Positions 9,338 to 21,152 of a stretch of 64,000 bases of DNA are shown one piece after another; the first letter of the stretch is position 1; every line of letters starts with the position of its first letter. The position numbers were made by a program, and so were the translations under genes. The stretch is taken from assembly GCA_051650525.1 (NCBI GenBank), contig JBOFJE010000012.1:124001-188000 (forward strand), written 5' to 3'. The DNA comes from CAMREV01 sp051650525 (GTDB taxonomy: Bacteria; Bacillota_I; Bacilli_A; Mycoplasmatales; Mycoplasmoidaceae). Below the pieces are notes generated by a model that did no database searches, had not been told where the DNA came from, and saw nothing but the letters and a program-made list of their open reading frames with translations.

Positions 9338-9970
9338 TTATCAAATAATTTTCTCTTTTTTTATATTTAATAAAATATTATTTACTTTAGAAAAAATTTT
9401 TGAACCAAAAAAACCTCTGTATGCACTCAATGGAGAAGGATGAGGAACACAAATTACATATTCAGAATGTTTTATTAATTTTTTTTTGTTATAAGATTTT
9501 TTCCCAAGTAAAATAAATATAACATTATCAACTTCTTTATCTATAATTTTTATAATTTCATTAGTTATTTTTTCTCACCCAATTTTTTTATGAGAATTTG
9601 GTTTATTTTTTTCAACCGTCAATATACAATTTAAAAATAAAATGCCCTGCATAGCTAAATCAGATAAATCATTATCAGTTCTAATTATTCCTAAATCATT
9701 TTTTAATTCAATAAAAATATTCTTTAAAGATGGCGGAGATTTTTCTGTATTAGGAACTGAAAATGATAACCCCATTGCTTTGTTTTCTGAGTAATATGGA
9801 TCTTGACCTAAAAATACTACTTTTGTTTTTTTTAATTCAAAAAAATCAAAGCAGTAAAATACTTTTTTTTGTTGTGGAAAAATATTATCAGGTTTGTTTT
9901 CTTGATAAATTTTATCTCTTAATTTAAATGCACCATTATTTTCTAAGATTTTCTTTCAACTATTTTTCAT
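9338..9970 (-). CDS. ung: Uracil-DNA glycosylase (family 1)
   Basis: Removes uracil from DNA as the first step of base-excision repair. The 210 residues contain the catalytic water-activating motif GQDPYYS near residue 55, the substrate-recognition stretch FLNCILTVEKNKPNSH, and the HPSPLS loop near the C-terminus. The last codon before TAA is TGA (Trp). Its ATG shares one base with the tatD stop (TAATG), so the two repair genes are coupled. Confidence 0.97.
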
Positions 9971-10737
9971 TATATGTTAAAAATTTTTTTGACATTTTTT
10001 AAAATTTCTTCAGCCACATATTCAAAATCTAACTTTTTTATTTCTGATATTTTTTTAATTACATTAAGAACATATCAAGGATAATTTATTTTACCTCTAT
10101 GTGGAGCAGGTGCGAGAAATGGGCTATCAGTTTCACATATCATCTTGTCCAATGGAATTATTCCCACTGCCTTTTGCAATTCTTTTGCATTTTTAAAAGT
10201 TATAACACCAGAAATAGATAAATAGCATCCAAGGGAAATATATTTTTTAGCAATTTCATAATTCTCTGTGAAACAATGAATTATAATTTTCTTATATGGA
10301 TTATTTTCAAGTCATAAAATCATTTCATCATGTGCATTTCGCACATGAATCATTAGGGGAAGATTATATTTCTTAGCGATTTCAAAGTGCATATCTAATC
10401 ATTTTAATTGTGCATCATAAATTTCTTGATTCTTTTTGCAATGATAAAAATCAAAACCTGTCTCCCCAATAGAAATAATTTTCTTTGAGTTAAGAATTAA
10501 ATTATTTAACTCATATTTTGTTTCTTCTAAAAAATCATTTATATCATTAGGATGAATGCCAACTGTTGCATATGTATCAGCAAATTCTGCTTGATTTACA
10601 GCAATTTTAGAAGATTTTAAATCATAACCAACTATATTCATTCCAATACCAAATTTTTTTATTTCAGAAAAAATTTTCTCTTCTTCTTTTAATAATAAGT
10701 CACTATTTATATGACAATGTGAATCAAAATATTTCAT
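9970..10737 (-). CDS. tatD: TatD family metal-dependent DNase
   Basis: TIM-barrel hydrolase with 3'-5' exonuclease activity on damaged DNA or RNA in known homologues. The 255 residues show the metal motif DSHCHIN at the N-terminus, GETGFDFYH, the histidine-bearing MIHVRNAH and IIHCFTEN, and late ETDSPFLAP with the conserved Asp. It starts immediately after the mnmE stop (no intergenic base) and ends coupled to ung. Confidence 0.95.
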
Positions 10738-12060
10738 TTATTTTCCTAAGCAAAAATTATCAAATATTTCGTCAATAATTTCATAATTTATATCCAATCC
10801 TAATAAAGATTTTATATTATCATATAGTGTTTTTATAACTTCTATAATAATATCTATACTAATATTTTCTTCTAGCATATTTAAAATTAATATACAATCA
10901 CCTTCAATAATTTTTAACAAATTATATTCAAATTTGCTTGTGGCAAATATATTATCCTTATTAATTTCATTTAAATTTAATTTTTCACGCATATATTCAA
11001 ATATAATTTCACTATTCTCTTCTATACTAATTTCTATACCAGGAAAAATTTTTTCTATTATTCCCAAATCTTTTTTTGTCTTAAAAATTATATAATTTTT
11101 ATTTATAATTTTCTGAAAAATATAATCATCTTCTTTATCACTTTTTTTTGAACCATCTACTAAGAATAAAACTAGTGAAGCAGAATCTATTAAATCTATA
11201 GATTTTTGAATCCCAGTTTTTTCAATTTTACTACTAATTTTTCTAATACCTGCAGTATCAATAAAATTATATTTTATACCATTGTGAATTAACTGCTCAT
11301 TAATATAATCTCTAGTCGTTCCTTTTTTATCTGAAATAATAGATCTATCTTTATTTATTAATCAATTAAAAAAAGTAGATTTACCAACATTAGGCTTACC
11401 TAAAATTAAAATATTAATACCTTCGAAGAGATATTTATATTTCAAATAATTATTAATAATTTCCTTGCAATCATTAAGAATATTTTTAATTATGTTCTTA
11501 ATATCTAAATAATTATAAATTTTAATATCATCATATTCAGGATAATCTATAGAAACTTCCACATTACCAATAAGATCAAATACTTTGTTTTTTCAATCTT
11601 CAAGCTTAAATTTTGTTTTCCCAATAACATTATTTATTAAAATTTTTTTTTCCAATTCACTTGCAGTGGTAGAAATTTTATTAATAGAAATTGCTTGAGA
11701 AATATCTAATTTATTATTTAAAAAAGCAAGTTTTGTAAATTCTCCTCTCTGGGCCGCAAAACATCCATTAATTAATAATAAATCCAATATTTGATTTGTA
11801 ATTATTAAATTCCCATGGCAATTTATTTCAATTAAATCTTCTCCAGTATAAGAATTAGGAGCAACAAACAACATTAGCAAAACTTGATCTATAATCTCAT
11901 TATTTTTAATAATATTTGTCATTTCTATAATTCTATTTTTTTTCAAAATCTTTTTGGATGAAATTTTATTAATGATTTCAAAAACATTTGGTCCAGTTAT
12001 TCTAATTATGTGAATTGCAGAATTAATTAATGGTGTAGCTACTGATGCAATGTTTCTCAT
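10738..12060 (-). CDS. mnmE: tRNA U34 modification GTPase MnmE
   Basis: Together with MnmG makes (carboxymethyl)aminomethyl-uridine at wobble position 34. The 440 residues comprise the N-terminal tetrahydrofolate-binding domain (PNSYTGEDLIEINCHGN), helical flanks, an inserted G domain with GKPNVGKS and DTAGI, and the C-terminal FCLGK, whose Cys is the family signature. Its ATG overlaps the true holB end by 22 nt. The partner MnmG is encoded at 34.1-35.9 kb. Confidence 0.96.
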
Positions 12061-12806
12061 ATTTTACCTAAATCAATTATCTTATCAAATATTAATGTTT
12101 TATTAAAATTAAAACTATTTTTTTTAATTAAATCAGCAAATTCCTCTTTAAATTTATATTCTAAATTAAAATAAATTAGTTTCAATAGGATTTCAATTTC
12201 TTTTCTATTTAATTTTTTAAAATTATCAATATTTTGATATATATCATTATTCAAAGAAAAAAAAGAGTGATATATATTTAATATTATTGAATAATTTTCA
12301 GAATTTAAAAAAAAATCAATTTGTATTTTTGAATTAAATACAGATTCTAATACTGATTTGGAAATGGAACTCCCAGGATAACATAATAAATTTTGTTTAT
12401 TCCCATATGAAATAACTATATTGGATCTGGACTTTATTGATTTTGGTACTTCTTTTATGTTATTTGTTATTAAAAAACCGATGGTATTAGGAGATGAGTT
12501 ATCGATAAATTTTGATAAAATATTCAATAAAGAATCATTTATTTTATCAACATTATATATTTTATAAAATTTATGGCAAGAAGGTCCAATTGGAGGTAGG
12601 GATAAATTATAAATAATTTCTTTTATTTTTTCTTTATTTATATTAGTCCCTACATATTCATAACTATCAAAATACAAATTTTTTGAATTTTTTTTTCCAT
12701 TGCTATATTCATTATTGTCAAAATTGACTATAAAATTCATAATTTTTTCAATAATTTCTTCGTAATTAAAAAATTTATTTGCTTTTATTAAATATAAATT
12801 CAACAT
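12039..12806 (-). CDS. holB: DNA polymerase III delta' (clamp loader) subunit
   Basis: 255 residues between tmk and mnmE, the classical firmicute location of holB. The clearest block is FYKIYNVDKINDSLLNILSK followed by SPNTIGFLITNNIKEVPKSIKSRSN, the delta' pattern of sensor region and SRC-like box with Ser-Arg kept. There is no Walker A, which is normal for delta'. A naive reading would stop at TGA 12057-12059. Because UGA is Trp here, the frame runs six codons further to TAG at 12039. Confidence 0.85.
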
Positions 12807-12809
12807 AAT

Positions 12810-13445
12810 TTATTTTATAAATTCTTGTATTATATTAAATATATCAACTAACAAATCATCAATTTTTTTTGTTGCATCCACAGAAATTATTTTATATTTT
12901 TTAGAATTTAAAATATCTAAATATCCTTGATAAACATCCTGCTTGAAAATAATAGTTTCCTTGTCAAAATGATTATTATTCCTATTTGTGTTTTTATTTA
13001 TTCTATCTAAACTAATATCAATTGGTATATCGAAAAAAATTGTTAAATCAGCTTCAAAATCTTCAAGTATAAAATTATTTATATTTAATATTTTTTTAGT
13101 TCCTAATTTTCTTCCATATCCTTGAAAAGCTAGAGAAGATAATAAAAAACGGTCACATATTACATTTATTCCAGATTCTAATTTTGGAATGATGAATTTT
13201 TCTAAGTGCTCATTTCTGGAAGCAGAAAATAATAATGCCTCTGTTTTATATGACATATCAGAATATTCATCAAGTAATAAATTCCTTAGGTTTGACGACA
13301 AAGCATTAAAATTGCTAGGTTCTTCAGTAAATTCAAATCTATAATTTCCCTGGTTTAATTTTTCTGATAATAGTCTTAGAATAGTAGATTTCCCTGAACC
13401 GTCAATCCCCTCAAAAACTATGAATTTTCCTCTTTTATTTATCAT
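12810..13445 (-). CDS. tmk: Thymidylate kinase
   Basis: Phosphorylates dTMP to dTDP. The 211 residues have the P-loop FEGIDGSGKST at about 12-22, the DR motif CDRFLLSSLAFQG and a short lid region typical of the Gram-positive type. It overlaps serS by 11 nt and precedes holB by 3 nt. Confidence 0.96.
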   Translation of the reverse strand: MINKRGKFIVFEGIDGSGKSTILRLLSEKLNQGNYRFEFTEEPSNFNALSSNLRNLLLDEYSDMSYKTEALLFSASRNEHLEKFIIPKLESGINVICDRFLLSSLAFQGYGRKLGTKKILNINNFILEDFEADLTIFFDIPIDISLDRINKNTNRNNNHFDKETIIFKQDVYQGYLDILNSKKYKIISVDATKKIDDLLVDIFNIIQEFIK

Positions 13446-14706
13446 ATTTTATTTCCCTAAAATTTAAGTATTTTTCAAGAATTCTTGGTATTTTTATAGT
13501 CCCATCAGATTGTTGGTAATTTTCTACGACAGCCACCCATAGACGATCGATAGCTAATCCAGAGCCATTTAAAGTATGGACAAACTCATTTTTCCCATCT
13601 TTGTTTTTATAACGAATTTTTGCTCTCCTCGCTTGAAAATCAGTGCAATTAGAACATGATGATATTTCTCTATATTTATTAGAAAATGGTAAAAAAACCT
13701 CAATATCATAAGTTTTAGCAGAGCTAAACCCCATATCTCCTGTACATAAAGTAATAACTCTGTAGGGCAATTCTAAACATTGAAGAATTTTTTCTGCAGT
13801 TCTTAGCATATATTCTAGCATCTTATAAGAATCATCTGGTATTGATATAATTACCATTTCAGTTTTATAAAATTGGTGTTGTCTAATTAAACCTTTTACA
13901 TCTTTGCCAGCAGATCCAGCTTCCAATCTAAAATTTAGTGATGATGAAGTGACTTTATAAGGAAAATTATTAATATCTAATATTTTATTAGAAAAGAGAT
14001 TAGTCAATTGAACTTCAAGAGTCGGGGATAAATAGAAATCTTTAAAATTTAATTTGAAGACATCATCAATAAGAATTGGCAACTGGGCAGTATTAATGAG
14101 TGATTTACTATTAATTATTACAGGTAACAAATACTCCTCAAACCCTTCTTCTTTTAGAATATCTAATGTAAGCATTTGTAGTGCTCTGAGCAACTCAGCA
14201 CCTTTATTTTTGTAAATTGAAAACCGAGAACCAGAAATATTTGCAGCAGATTCTATATCAATAATATTCAAACTTTTTCCTATATCCCAATGACTTTTTA
14301 CATCAAAATTAAATTTATAAATTTCATTAACTTTTTTAACTTCTACATTATCATTTTCATTCATACCAATTGGAACAGATTTATCAGGAATATTGGGAAT
14401 TCTTAATAATAATTGATTAAATATTTCCAAATCATTACTAATTATCTTCTTTCTATTTTTAATATCTATATTAATTTTTTTTATTTCATCTTTTAATTCT
14501 AGATCCTCTTCATTATTATTTAAAATATCTGTTAATTTTTTAACAAGATGATTCTTTTTATTCATTAATTTTTCTAAATAAATATCGCTATTGCTACAGT
14601 TATTTTCTAATTTTATTAAATCTTCAATATTTAAATTATTACATCTATTTTTTAATGAATTAATGATAATTCCAATATTATTTTTGATTATTTTTCTGTT
14701 TATCAT
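13435..14706 (-). CDS. serS: Seryl-tRNA synthetase
   Basis: Charges tRNA-Ser. The 423 residues are the usual length: an N-terminal coiled-coil arm (about 1-105), then the class II core with LEAGSAGKDVKGLIRQHQF (motif 2 region), TGDMGFSSAKTYDIEVF, SSCSNCTDFQARR and the motif 3 stretch TLNGSGLAIDRLW. It overlaps the preceding small ORF by 29 nt and tmk by 11 nt. Confidence 0.97.
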   Translation of the reverse strand: MINRKIIKNNIGIIINSLKNRCNNLNIEDLIKLENNCSNSDIYLEKLMNKKNHLVKKLTDILNNNEEDLELKDEIKKINIDIKNRKKIISNDLEIFNQLLLRIPNIPDKSVPIGMNENDNVEVKKVNEIYKFNFDVKSHWDIGKSLNIIDIESAANISGSRFSIYKNKGAELLRALQMLTLDILKEEGFEEYLLPVIINSKSLINTAQLPILIDDVFKLNFKDFYLSPTLEVQLTNLFSNKILDINNFPYKVTSSSLNFRLEAGSAGKDVKGLIRQHQFYKTEMVIISIPDDSYKMLEYMLRTAEKILQCLELPYRVITLCTGDMGFSSAKTYDIEVFLPFSNKYREISSCSNCTDFQARRAKIRYKNKDGKNEFVHTLNGSGLAIDRLWVAVVENYQQSDGTIKIPRILEKYLNFREIKYDK

Positions 14707-14941
14707 TTTTCTCTCTACTATTTATTTTTTTTTGGAATTTTATATATTCAAATAAATTCTTTTTATATTCATTATTTTTTTCATTAAAAATTGATTGAAT
14801 TTTATTAATATCCTTTTCAACAAAAATTTCCCCAAAAATCCTATCTATCTTTGATTCTAAAATATTATGAGAACATTCATTACTATTTATCTCGTTATCA
14901 ATTGTTACTTCATCAATATCATTTTTAATCAGTTTTTTCAT
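14678..14941 (-). CDS. Small hydrophilic protein of unknown function
   Basis: 87 residues, acidic in the first half (NDIDEVTIDNEINSNE) and lysine-rich at the end; no membrane segment and no recognised motif. The frame is preceded by AGGTAGTTTATAT. It sits between the FruK-like gene (38 nt upstream) and serS, which it overlaps by 29 nt. The tight packing supports a real gene, but the composition is low-complexity, so certainty is limited. Confidence 0.5.
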   Translation of the reverse strand: MKKLIKNDIDEVTIDNEINSNECSHNILESKIDRIFGEIFVEKDINKIQSIFNEKNNEYKKNLFEYIKFQKKINSREKNDKQKNNQK

Positions 14942-14979
14942 ATATAAACTACCTATATTATTATAAAAATAATATCATA

Positions 14980-16185
14980 TTATATATTAAGAATTTTTTT
15001 AATTAAATTTAAAAAATGAGATTTATGATTATCTACAATCATTTGTAATTTAATACTGTCATTAATTGAAATATTATTATTGAATAATTTTATATGGAAG
15101 TAAATTTTATTATCAAATCTCTTAATTCTAATTGTATTTGACTTAAAATAATTAATAATACAATCTTCAATTTTTTTTTTCAAATCATTATTTAATATAT
15201 AATTTTCTGAAATTATAAAGACAATTTCTTTTGTTTTCCAATAAGTTTTTAAGTCAAATGAATATTTTTCTTTTCTATTTTCTATACTTAATCCTAAAAA
15301 TTTATCTCTGTTTTTTATTTCCTTGTCTAAATTTATGTGATTTCCAAGATTAAATGTGTATTTTCAAATAATATCAACTGCTTTTAACATAGCATTTTTT
15401 AAATTTTGGTAATCTGGAAGTATTGCAATGAAAACAGAAATAAGCATTTCTCTATCAATTATCTTGTTAATTTTAGTAAATTCTTCACATAATATGTTAA
15501 AAATTTGATTCTTGATTTTTGCAAATATTTTATTTTTATCAACTACTATTATATTTTCTAAATTTAATTCAGAAATTAAATCGATCAAATTAAATATATT
15601 TAGTTCGCTTGCTTCTATTTTGGTTATATTTGATACTTGTTTAAATGAAAAAGTGACTAAAAATGGTCTAAATTTGATAATTTCTAAATTATAATGATCT
15701 TTAAAATCAAAATAAAAACTTATTGAATTATTAGCACATATTTCTAAAATTTTATAAATAACTTTATAATTGCATGGACTAAAAATTAATAAAATGTCAG
15801 ATTTATTTAATTTTCTTACAGTAGAAACTAAATTATTTTCTATTCCATTAAATTTTTTTGCAGAGGAAATTAAATAATTGCTGTCATTTGATAAAATTTC
15901 AATATTTATTGGAAAATCGGAAAATACATCAATACCAATAAAGTCAATATTTTCATCACAAAGTTTTTTAGTTATTAAATCCTTGTAATCATTATTTATA
16001 TTAGAAATAAAAATATTATCAATACCAATTTTTTTTAAAATTTTCGAAGAAATTAATCCTTCACCTGATAAATTAATTAGTGAAGAAGTAGAAAGAATAT
16101 TTTTATTTTTTAAAAAACTTTCATCAAAATTATCTGATGTAATAGTTACTTTAATACCTAAATTCCAGCATAAAATATTGATCAT
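14980..16185 (-). CDS. Degenerate FruK/PfkB-family kinase-like protein with C-terminal extension
   Basis: 401 residues with one internal TGA (Trp about 274). Residues 1-270 follow the 1-phosphofructokinase pattern. GEGLISSKILKKIG stands for GGKGxNVARxLxxLG, PINIEILSND for RxNVKIxE, FRPFLVTFSFKQV for the xPxLIKPNxxEL strand, and the last helix for the ATP-site helix. The catalytic GAGD loop is replaced by IIDREM, with Glu where the catalytic Asp should be. Residues about 290-401 form an extra domain I cannot assign. I infer a pseudokinase or regulator. ATG 16185 is preferred (TTGGATGATAATA leader); ATG 16194 is in frame. Confidence 0.6.
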
Positions 16186-16282
16186 TATTATCATCCAATT
16201 ACATTATTTAAGTATTATATATTTTTAATTACAAAATATTAAAATGATTTTAAATGTATGGTGTTAATATATATATGTTAAT

Positions 16283-17761
16283 ATGAAAAATAATAATTAC
16301 TCAAAAAAAATTAATGACCAAGAAATTATAAGAAGGGAAAAGTTAATTCATCTTCAAAATATTAATGAGAACCCTTATAAAATTGAAAATAGCAAAGTGT
16401 CTTTTTTTATTGGTGAATTTGTTGAAAAATACACTTTCTTAAAAAAACTGCCAGATAAAATCTTTTGCTTGTCTGGAAGAGTGATGGCTCTTAGACAGAC
16501 ATTTGGAGTTTTGCAATCACTTAATTCAAAAATACAATTTTATTTAAATAAGAAAACATTTCCTCCAAAAAAATTTATCAAATTTAAAAAGTACATTGAT
16601 ATAGGTGATATTATTGAAATTAAAGGAACCCTGTTTAGAACTAATAAAGGGGAACTAACAATAAATTTAATAAATTTTAGATTGTTGTCAAAATCACTAA
16701 AACCATTACCAGAAAAATTTCATGGACTACAAGACGAAGAATTAAGATCAAGAAACCGCTATATTGATTTAATAATGAACCAACAGTCAATTAATACATT
16801 TATACTAAGAAGTAAAATAATATCATTAATCAGAAATTATTTTGATTCTAATGGTTATCTCGAAATGGAAACTCCTGTCCTAAACCCAAGATTGGGAGGA
16901 GCAAATGCATTGCCCTTCATTACGCATCATAATGCTTTGAAGAGAGATTATTATCTAAGAATAGCTACTGAACTACCACTAAAAAAATTGATTGTTGGAG
17001 GTTTTGAAAAAATTTATGAAATTGGTCGAATATTTAGAAATGAAGGAATGGATTCAACCCACAATCCAGAATTTACTTCTATAGAATGTTACACTGCATA
17101 TTCATCAATGAAAGATTTATTTAAAATTGTTGAAAACTTGATAAAATTTATTGCAAAAAAGCTGAATAAAAAAAATGTTATTTTAGGTGGCAATAATATA
17201 AATTTGGTAAAAAAATTTAAAATTATCCACATGGTAGATTTTATTAAACAAGAAGCTAATGTTGATTTTTGAAATATTACTGATATTAATGAAGCTTTAT
17301 CTATTTCCAAACAGCATTTAATTAATGTGCAGAAGCATCAATTTTCTGTGGGTCATATTATAAATTTGTTTTTTGAAAAATATTGTGAAAGTAAATGTAT
17401 AGACCCAGTATTTGTTTGAGGACACCCTATTGAGGTTTCCCCTCTATCTAAAATTGACTTTAGTAATTTAAGGTTTACTAAAAGATTTGAACTATTTATT
17501 AATGGAAAAGAAATTACAAATGCATTTGCAGAATTAAATGATCCCATTGACCAAAAAAAAAGATTTTTGGATCAGATCAAAGAAAAAGAATTAGGGAACA
17601 ATGAAGCATGTGAAATGGATGAGGATTTTATCAATGCATTAGAATACGGTTTACCTCCAACTGGTGGTTTTGGAATTGGAATAGATAGACTAGTTATGAT
17701 TTTTTCGGAAAAAAATAGTATTAGAGATGTGTTGCTTTTTCCCCATATGAAAGAAAAATAA
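16283..17761 (+). CDS. lysS: Lysyl-tRNA synthetase (class II)
   Basis: Charges tRNA-Lys. The 492 residues contain the OB-fold anticodon domain (LSGRVMALRQTFGVLQ), RNRYIDLIMN, motif 2 FEKIYEIGRIFRNEGMDSTHNPEFT and motif 3 GLPPTGGFGIGIDRLVM. Three TGA codons fall on conserved Trp positions. No Shine-Dalgarno precedes the ATG, only TTAATATATATATGTTAAT, so a very short or leaderless transcript is possible. It heads a plus-strand operon with the AsnA-like gene and leuS. Confidence 0.96.
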
Positions 17762-18759
17762 TGAATAACGATTTAATTTATTTTTATAAAAGTTCCTTAA
17801 ATTTAAAAAATAAAATTGTTATAATATCCATTTTTAAAGATTTACTTGTGAAATATATTTCTAAAATGTTTAATTCTATAAATATAGATATCCCATATTT
17901 ATTTAAAAATTTAAGTGCATTTGACTATGATGATACATTCAAAAGAAATATTTCTTTTGATTCTCAATATATTGAAAATTATGTTAAATTTTATAATGAT
18001 AATATTCTTTGGAATAATTATATTTTAAAATCCCTAGATATTTCACCAAATAGTGGTTTTTTTGGATTGAAAAAATATTTTATAAGAGATAACAATGTAA
18101 ATATAAATCAACAAATAGAGACTGAACATTTAATATTGGAATATATGATTACAAAGGAAAATGCTAATGAAAAGTTCACAATTAATATTCAAAAAAAAAT
18201 AAATTATATTTTAAATAAAATAGTAAATTTAATAATTTCAAAAAATTATAAAATTGTAAACAAATTTTTATTCTCAGATTCAAAAATTTTTACTACGGAT
18301 TCTATCGAAAAGAAATATCCTCTTTGAAACTTTGAGGATTTCTTATCCAATTATTTTATTGAAAAATTAACCTTGTGTTTTTTATCAAATAAACTAAATA
18401 AAAAAATAAATACTAAAAACTATGATTTGGATATTATTCAAAATAATATTTCTAATTCTATTTATTATTTTTATTATAATAAAAATTCTAGGACTAAATC
18501 ACTTTTGTATAAAATATCTCAGAGGCCTACAATAGATGATATAAATAACCAATTGTCGTATTTTAAAAATGATTTTGCGAAAAATATATTTATCAAAAAA
18601 TTAGAGGGCAATGAATTATCATCATATATCATAGATTTAAATTTATCTGCCATTTATTCTGCAATTTTTTCTGATTTTTCTATAAACGAGTCTAGCCATT
18701 CCCCTTTAAATAATTTACTGGAAGAAGAATATTTAAATTTAAAAATTAGAATACTTTAG
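17761..18759 (+). CDS. AsnA-like protein lacking the catalytic motifs (probable pseudoenzyme)
   Basis: 332 residues, essentially the length of aspartate-ammonia ligase AsnA (about 330). By eye the order of blocks matches AsnA. ILWNNYILKSLDISPNSGFF parallels AKWKRxxLxxxxFxxGEGLY. FIRDNNVNINQQIETEHLIL parallels LRPDEDxLxxxHSVYVDQWDWE. TIDDINNQLSYF and FIKKLEGNELSSYI parallel the late xVxxxxLxxQL and WHxxLLxGxMPxTI helices. The HS, QWDWE and GGGIGQSR active-site elements are gone. It starts at the lysS stop (TAATG), so expression is coupled. AsnA shares the class II aaRS fold, so a diverged aaRS paralogue is an alternative. Confidence 0.5.
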
Positions 18760-18767
18760 GAGTTATT

Positions 18768-21149
18768 ATGTATGATCATATAGAAATAGAAAAAAAGTGG
18801 GCGAAATACTGAATTGATAATAAAACATTTAAATTTAAAAATAATTTTGAAGAAAAAAAATTTTATGTTCTTGATATGTTCCCTTACCCTTCTGGAAGTG
18901 GTCTTCATGTTGGCCACCCAAAAGGTTATACAGCAAGTGATATTGTGTCAAGATTTAAAAGATTACAGGGTTATAATGTTTTACATCCTATAGGATGAGA
19001 TGCTTTTGGATTGCCTGCTGAGCAATATGCAATTCAAACCGGGAATCACCCAAAAGAATTTACTAAAAATAATATTGATAATTTTAGAAAGCAATTACAG
19101 CGTCTTGGATATGATTATGACTATGACAAAGAAGTATGTACATCTGATGAAAATTACTATAAATGAACGCAATGAATTTTTACTCAATTTTATAAAAATG
19201 ATTTAGCTGAAATAAAGGATATAGATGTAAATTGATGTGAAAATTTAAAAATTGTCCTTTCTAATGAAGAAATAATCAAAAATAATGATGGAAAATTTGT
19301 ATCCGAGAGAGGCGGTTTTCCTGTTATAAAAAGAAAAATGAAACAATGGGTTTTGAAAATAACAAAATTTTCTGAAACATTATTAAGTGGCTTAGATGAT
19401 GTTAATTGAAATGATAATTTGAAAAACATCCAGAGAAAATGAATAGGAAAAAAAGAAGGTTCTTTAATTAAATTTTATATATCAGGAAGAAATGAATATA
19501 TTCCTGTATTCACAGATAAAATTGAAACTATTTATGGAGCTAGTTTTATTGCTTTATCTCCAGAAAGTGATGTATTTAATTTTTTATTTAAAGTGCCATC
19601 TCAAAAAATAACTCAATTTATTTCGTCAATTAATAATACAAAAGATTTTGATAGAACAAAATTAAATTCTGAGAAATTTGGACTTAAAACTGATATCTAT
19701 TGTGTAAACCCAATAAATTCAAAAATAATACCAGTATTTTTAGTAAATTATGTGCTACCTTATTATGGCACAGGAGCAATTATGGGAGTCCCTTCACATG
19801 ACGAAAATGATAAAAATTTTTCTGAAAAATATAATATAAATAAAATTGAAGTTTTTAATCAAAATAATATAAGCATTAATTGTGATGAATTTAATGGACT
19901 TTGTAAAGATGATTTAAGGTATAAAGTAATTAAAAAATTGATGAACGAAAATAATTATGAGCCATATACTATTTATAAATTAAAAGATTGATTATTTTCC
20001 AGACAACGCTATTGAGGAGAACCATTTCCCATTTTGTATGATAAAAAAGGAAATATATCAATTGATGAAAATTTACCAATAACATTACCTGAAATTGGTG
20101 ATTTTACTCCGGATAAAAATGGTAATCCTCCATTAAATAAATCCTTAGAATGAGTTAATATAACTAAAAATAATATTGAATATAGAAGAGATTTAAATAC
20201 AATGCCTCAATGAGCTGGTTCTTCATGATATTATATTGCTTATATTCTTAAACAAGATGATAATTCTTATCTGGATTTAAATAGTCCTGAAGCTAAAAAA
20301 TTAATAAATCATTGATTGCCTGTTGATTTATATATTGGTGGACAAGAACATGCAGTTTTACACCTATTGTATGCAAGATTCTGACATCAATTTCTTTGTA
20401 AAATAGGCATTACAGATATTAAAGAACCTTTTTTTAATGTGATAAATCAAGGGATGATTCTAGATAATAATGGGAATAAGATCTCTAAATCTGTTGGTAA
20501 TGTTATATCAGTGGATGAAATTTGTAATAAATATGGTGCTGATACTTTAAGACTTTATGAAATGTTTATGGGGCCTATTGTTCAGACATCTAAATGATCT
20601 GAAAAATCTATTTCTGGAATAAGAAATTTTTTAAATAAAATATATAGAATTTATAGTGAGAAAGAATTTATTGATGATAGCCAAATATTAGAATATGAAT
20701 ATAATGAAATGTTATTAAATACAACTTATAATATTGAGAATATAAATTTTAATATTGCTATTACTAAAATGATGGTATTTATAAAATCTTGTTCAAGGGA
20801 AGAAAAATTGAATTTAGAATATATGGAAAATTTTCTTATTATACTATCATGCTTCTGTCCATTTATATCTCAAGAAATCTATACAAATATATTAAATAAA
20901 AAAGGTCAGTTGGCCTTAAAAAAATGACCTTTTTATGTAAAATCCAATGATGAAAAAAAAATTATGAATTTGCCTATCCAAATAAATGGTAAGGTAAAAT
21001 CCATAATTAGTATTAAATTGAATGAAGATGAAGAATCTATACTTAATAAAGTATATTCTTCGGATAAAATAAAAAAATACATTTTAAATAAAGTTGTTAT
21101 TAAGCATATATATGTTAAAAACAAAATTTTAAATATAATTACAAAATAA
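18768..21149 (+). CDS. leuS: Leucyl-tRNA synthetase
   Basis: Charges tRNA-Leu. 793 residues. Class I HIGH-type motif in MFPYPSGSGLHVGHPKGY and KMSKS as NKISKSVGN. The CP1 editing domain is present, with TGAIMGVPSHDENDKNF holding the conserved Asp region and ETIYGASFIALSPE as the Thr-rich site, so proofreading probably survives here, unlike ThrRS in this window. Many TGA-coded Trp. A strong TAGGAG lies 8 nt before the ATG. It ends 3 nt from the convergent sigma-factor stop. Confidence 0.97.
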
Positions 21150-21152
21150 TTT

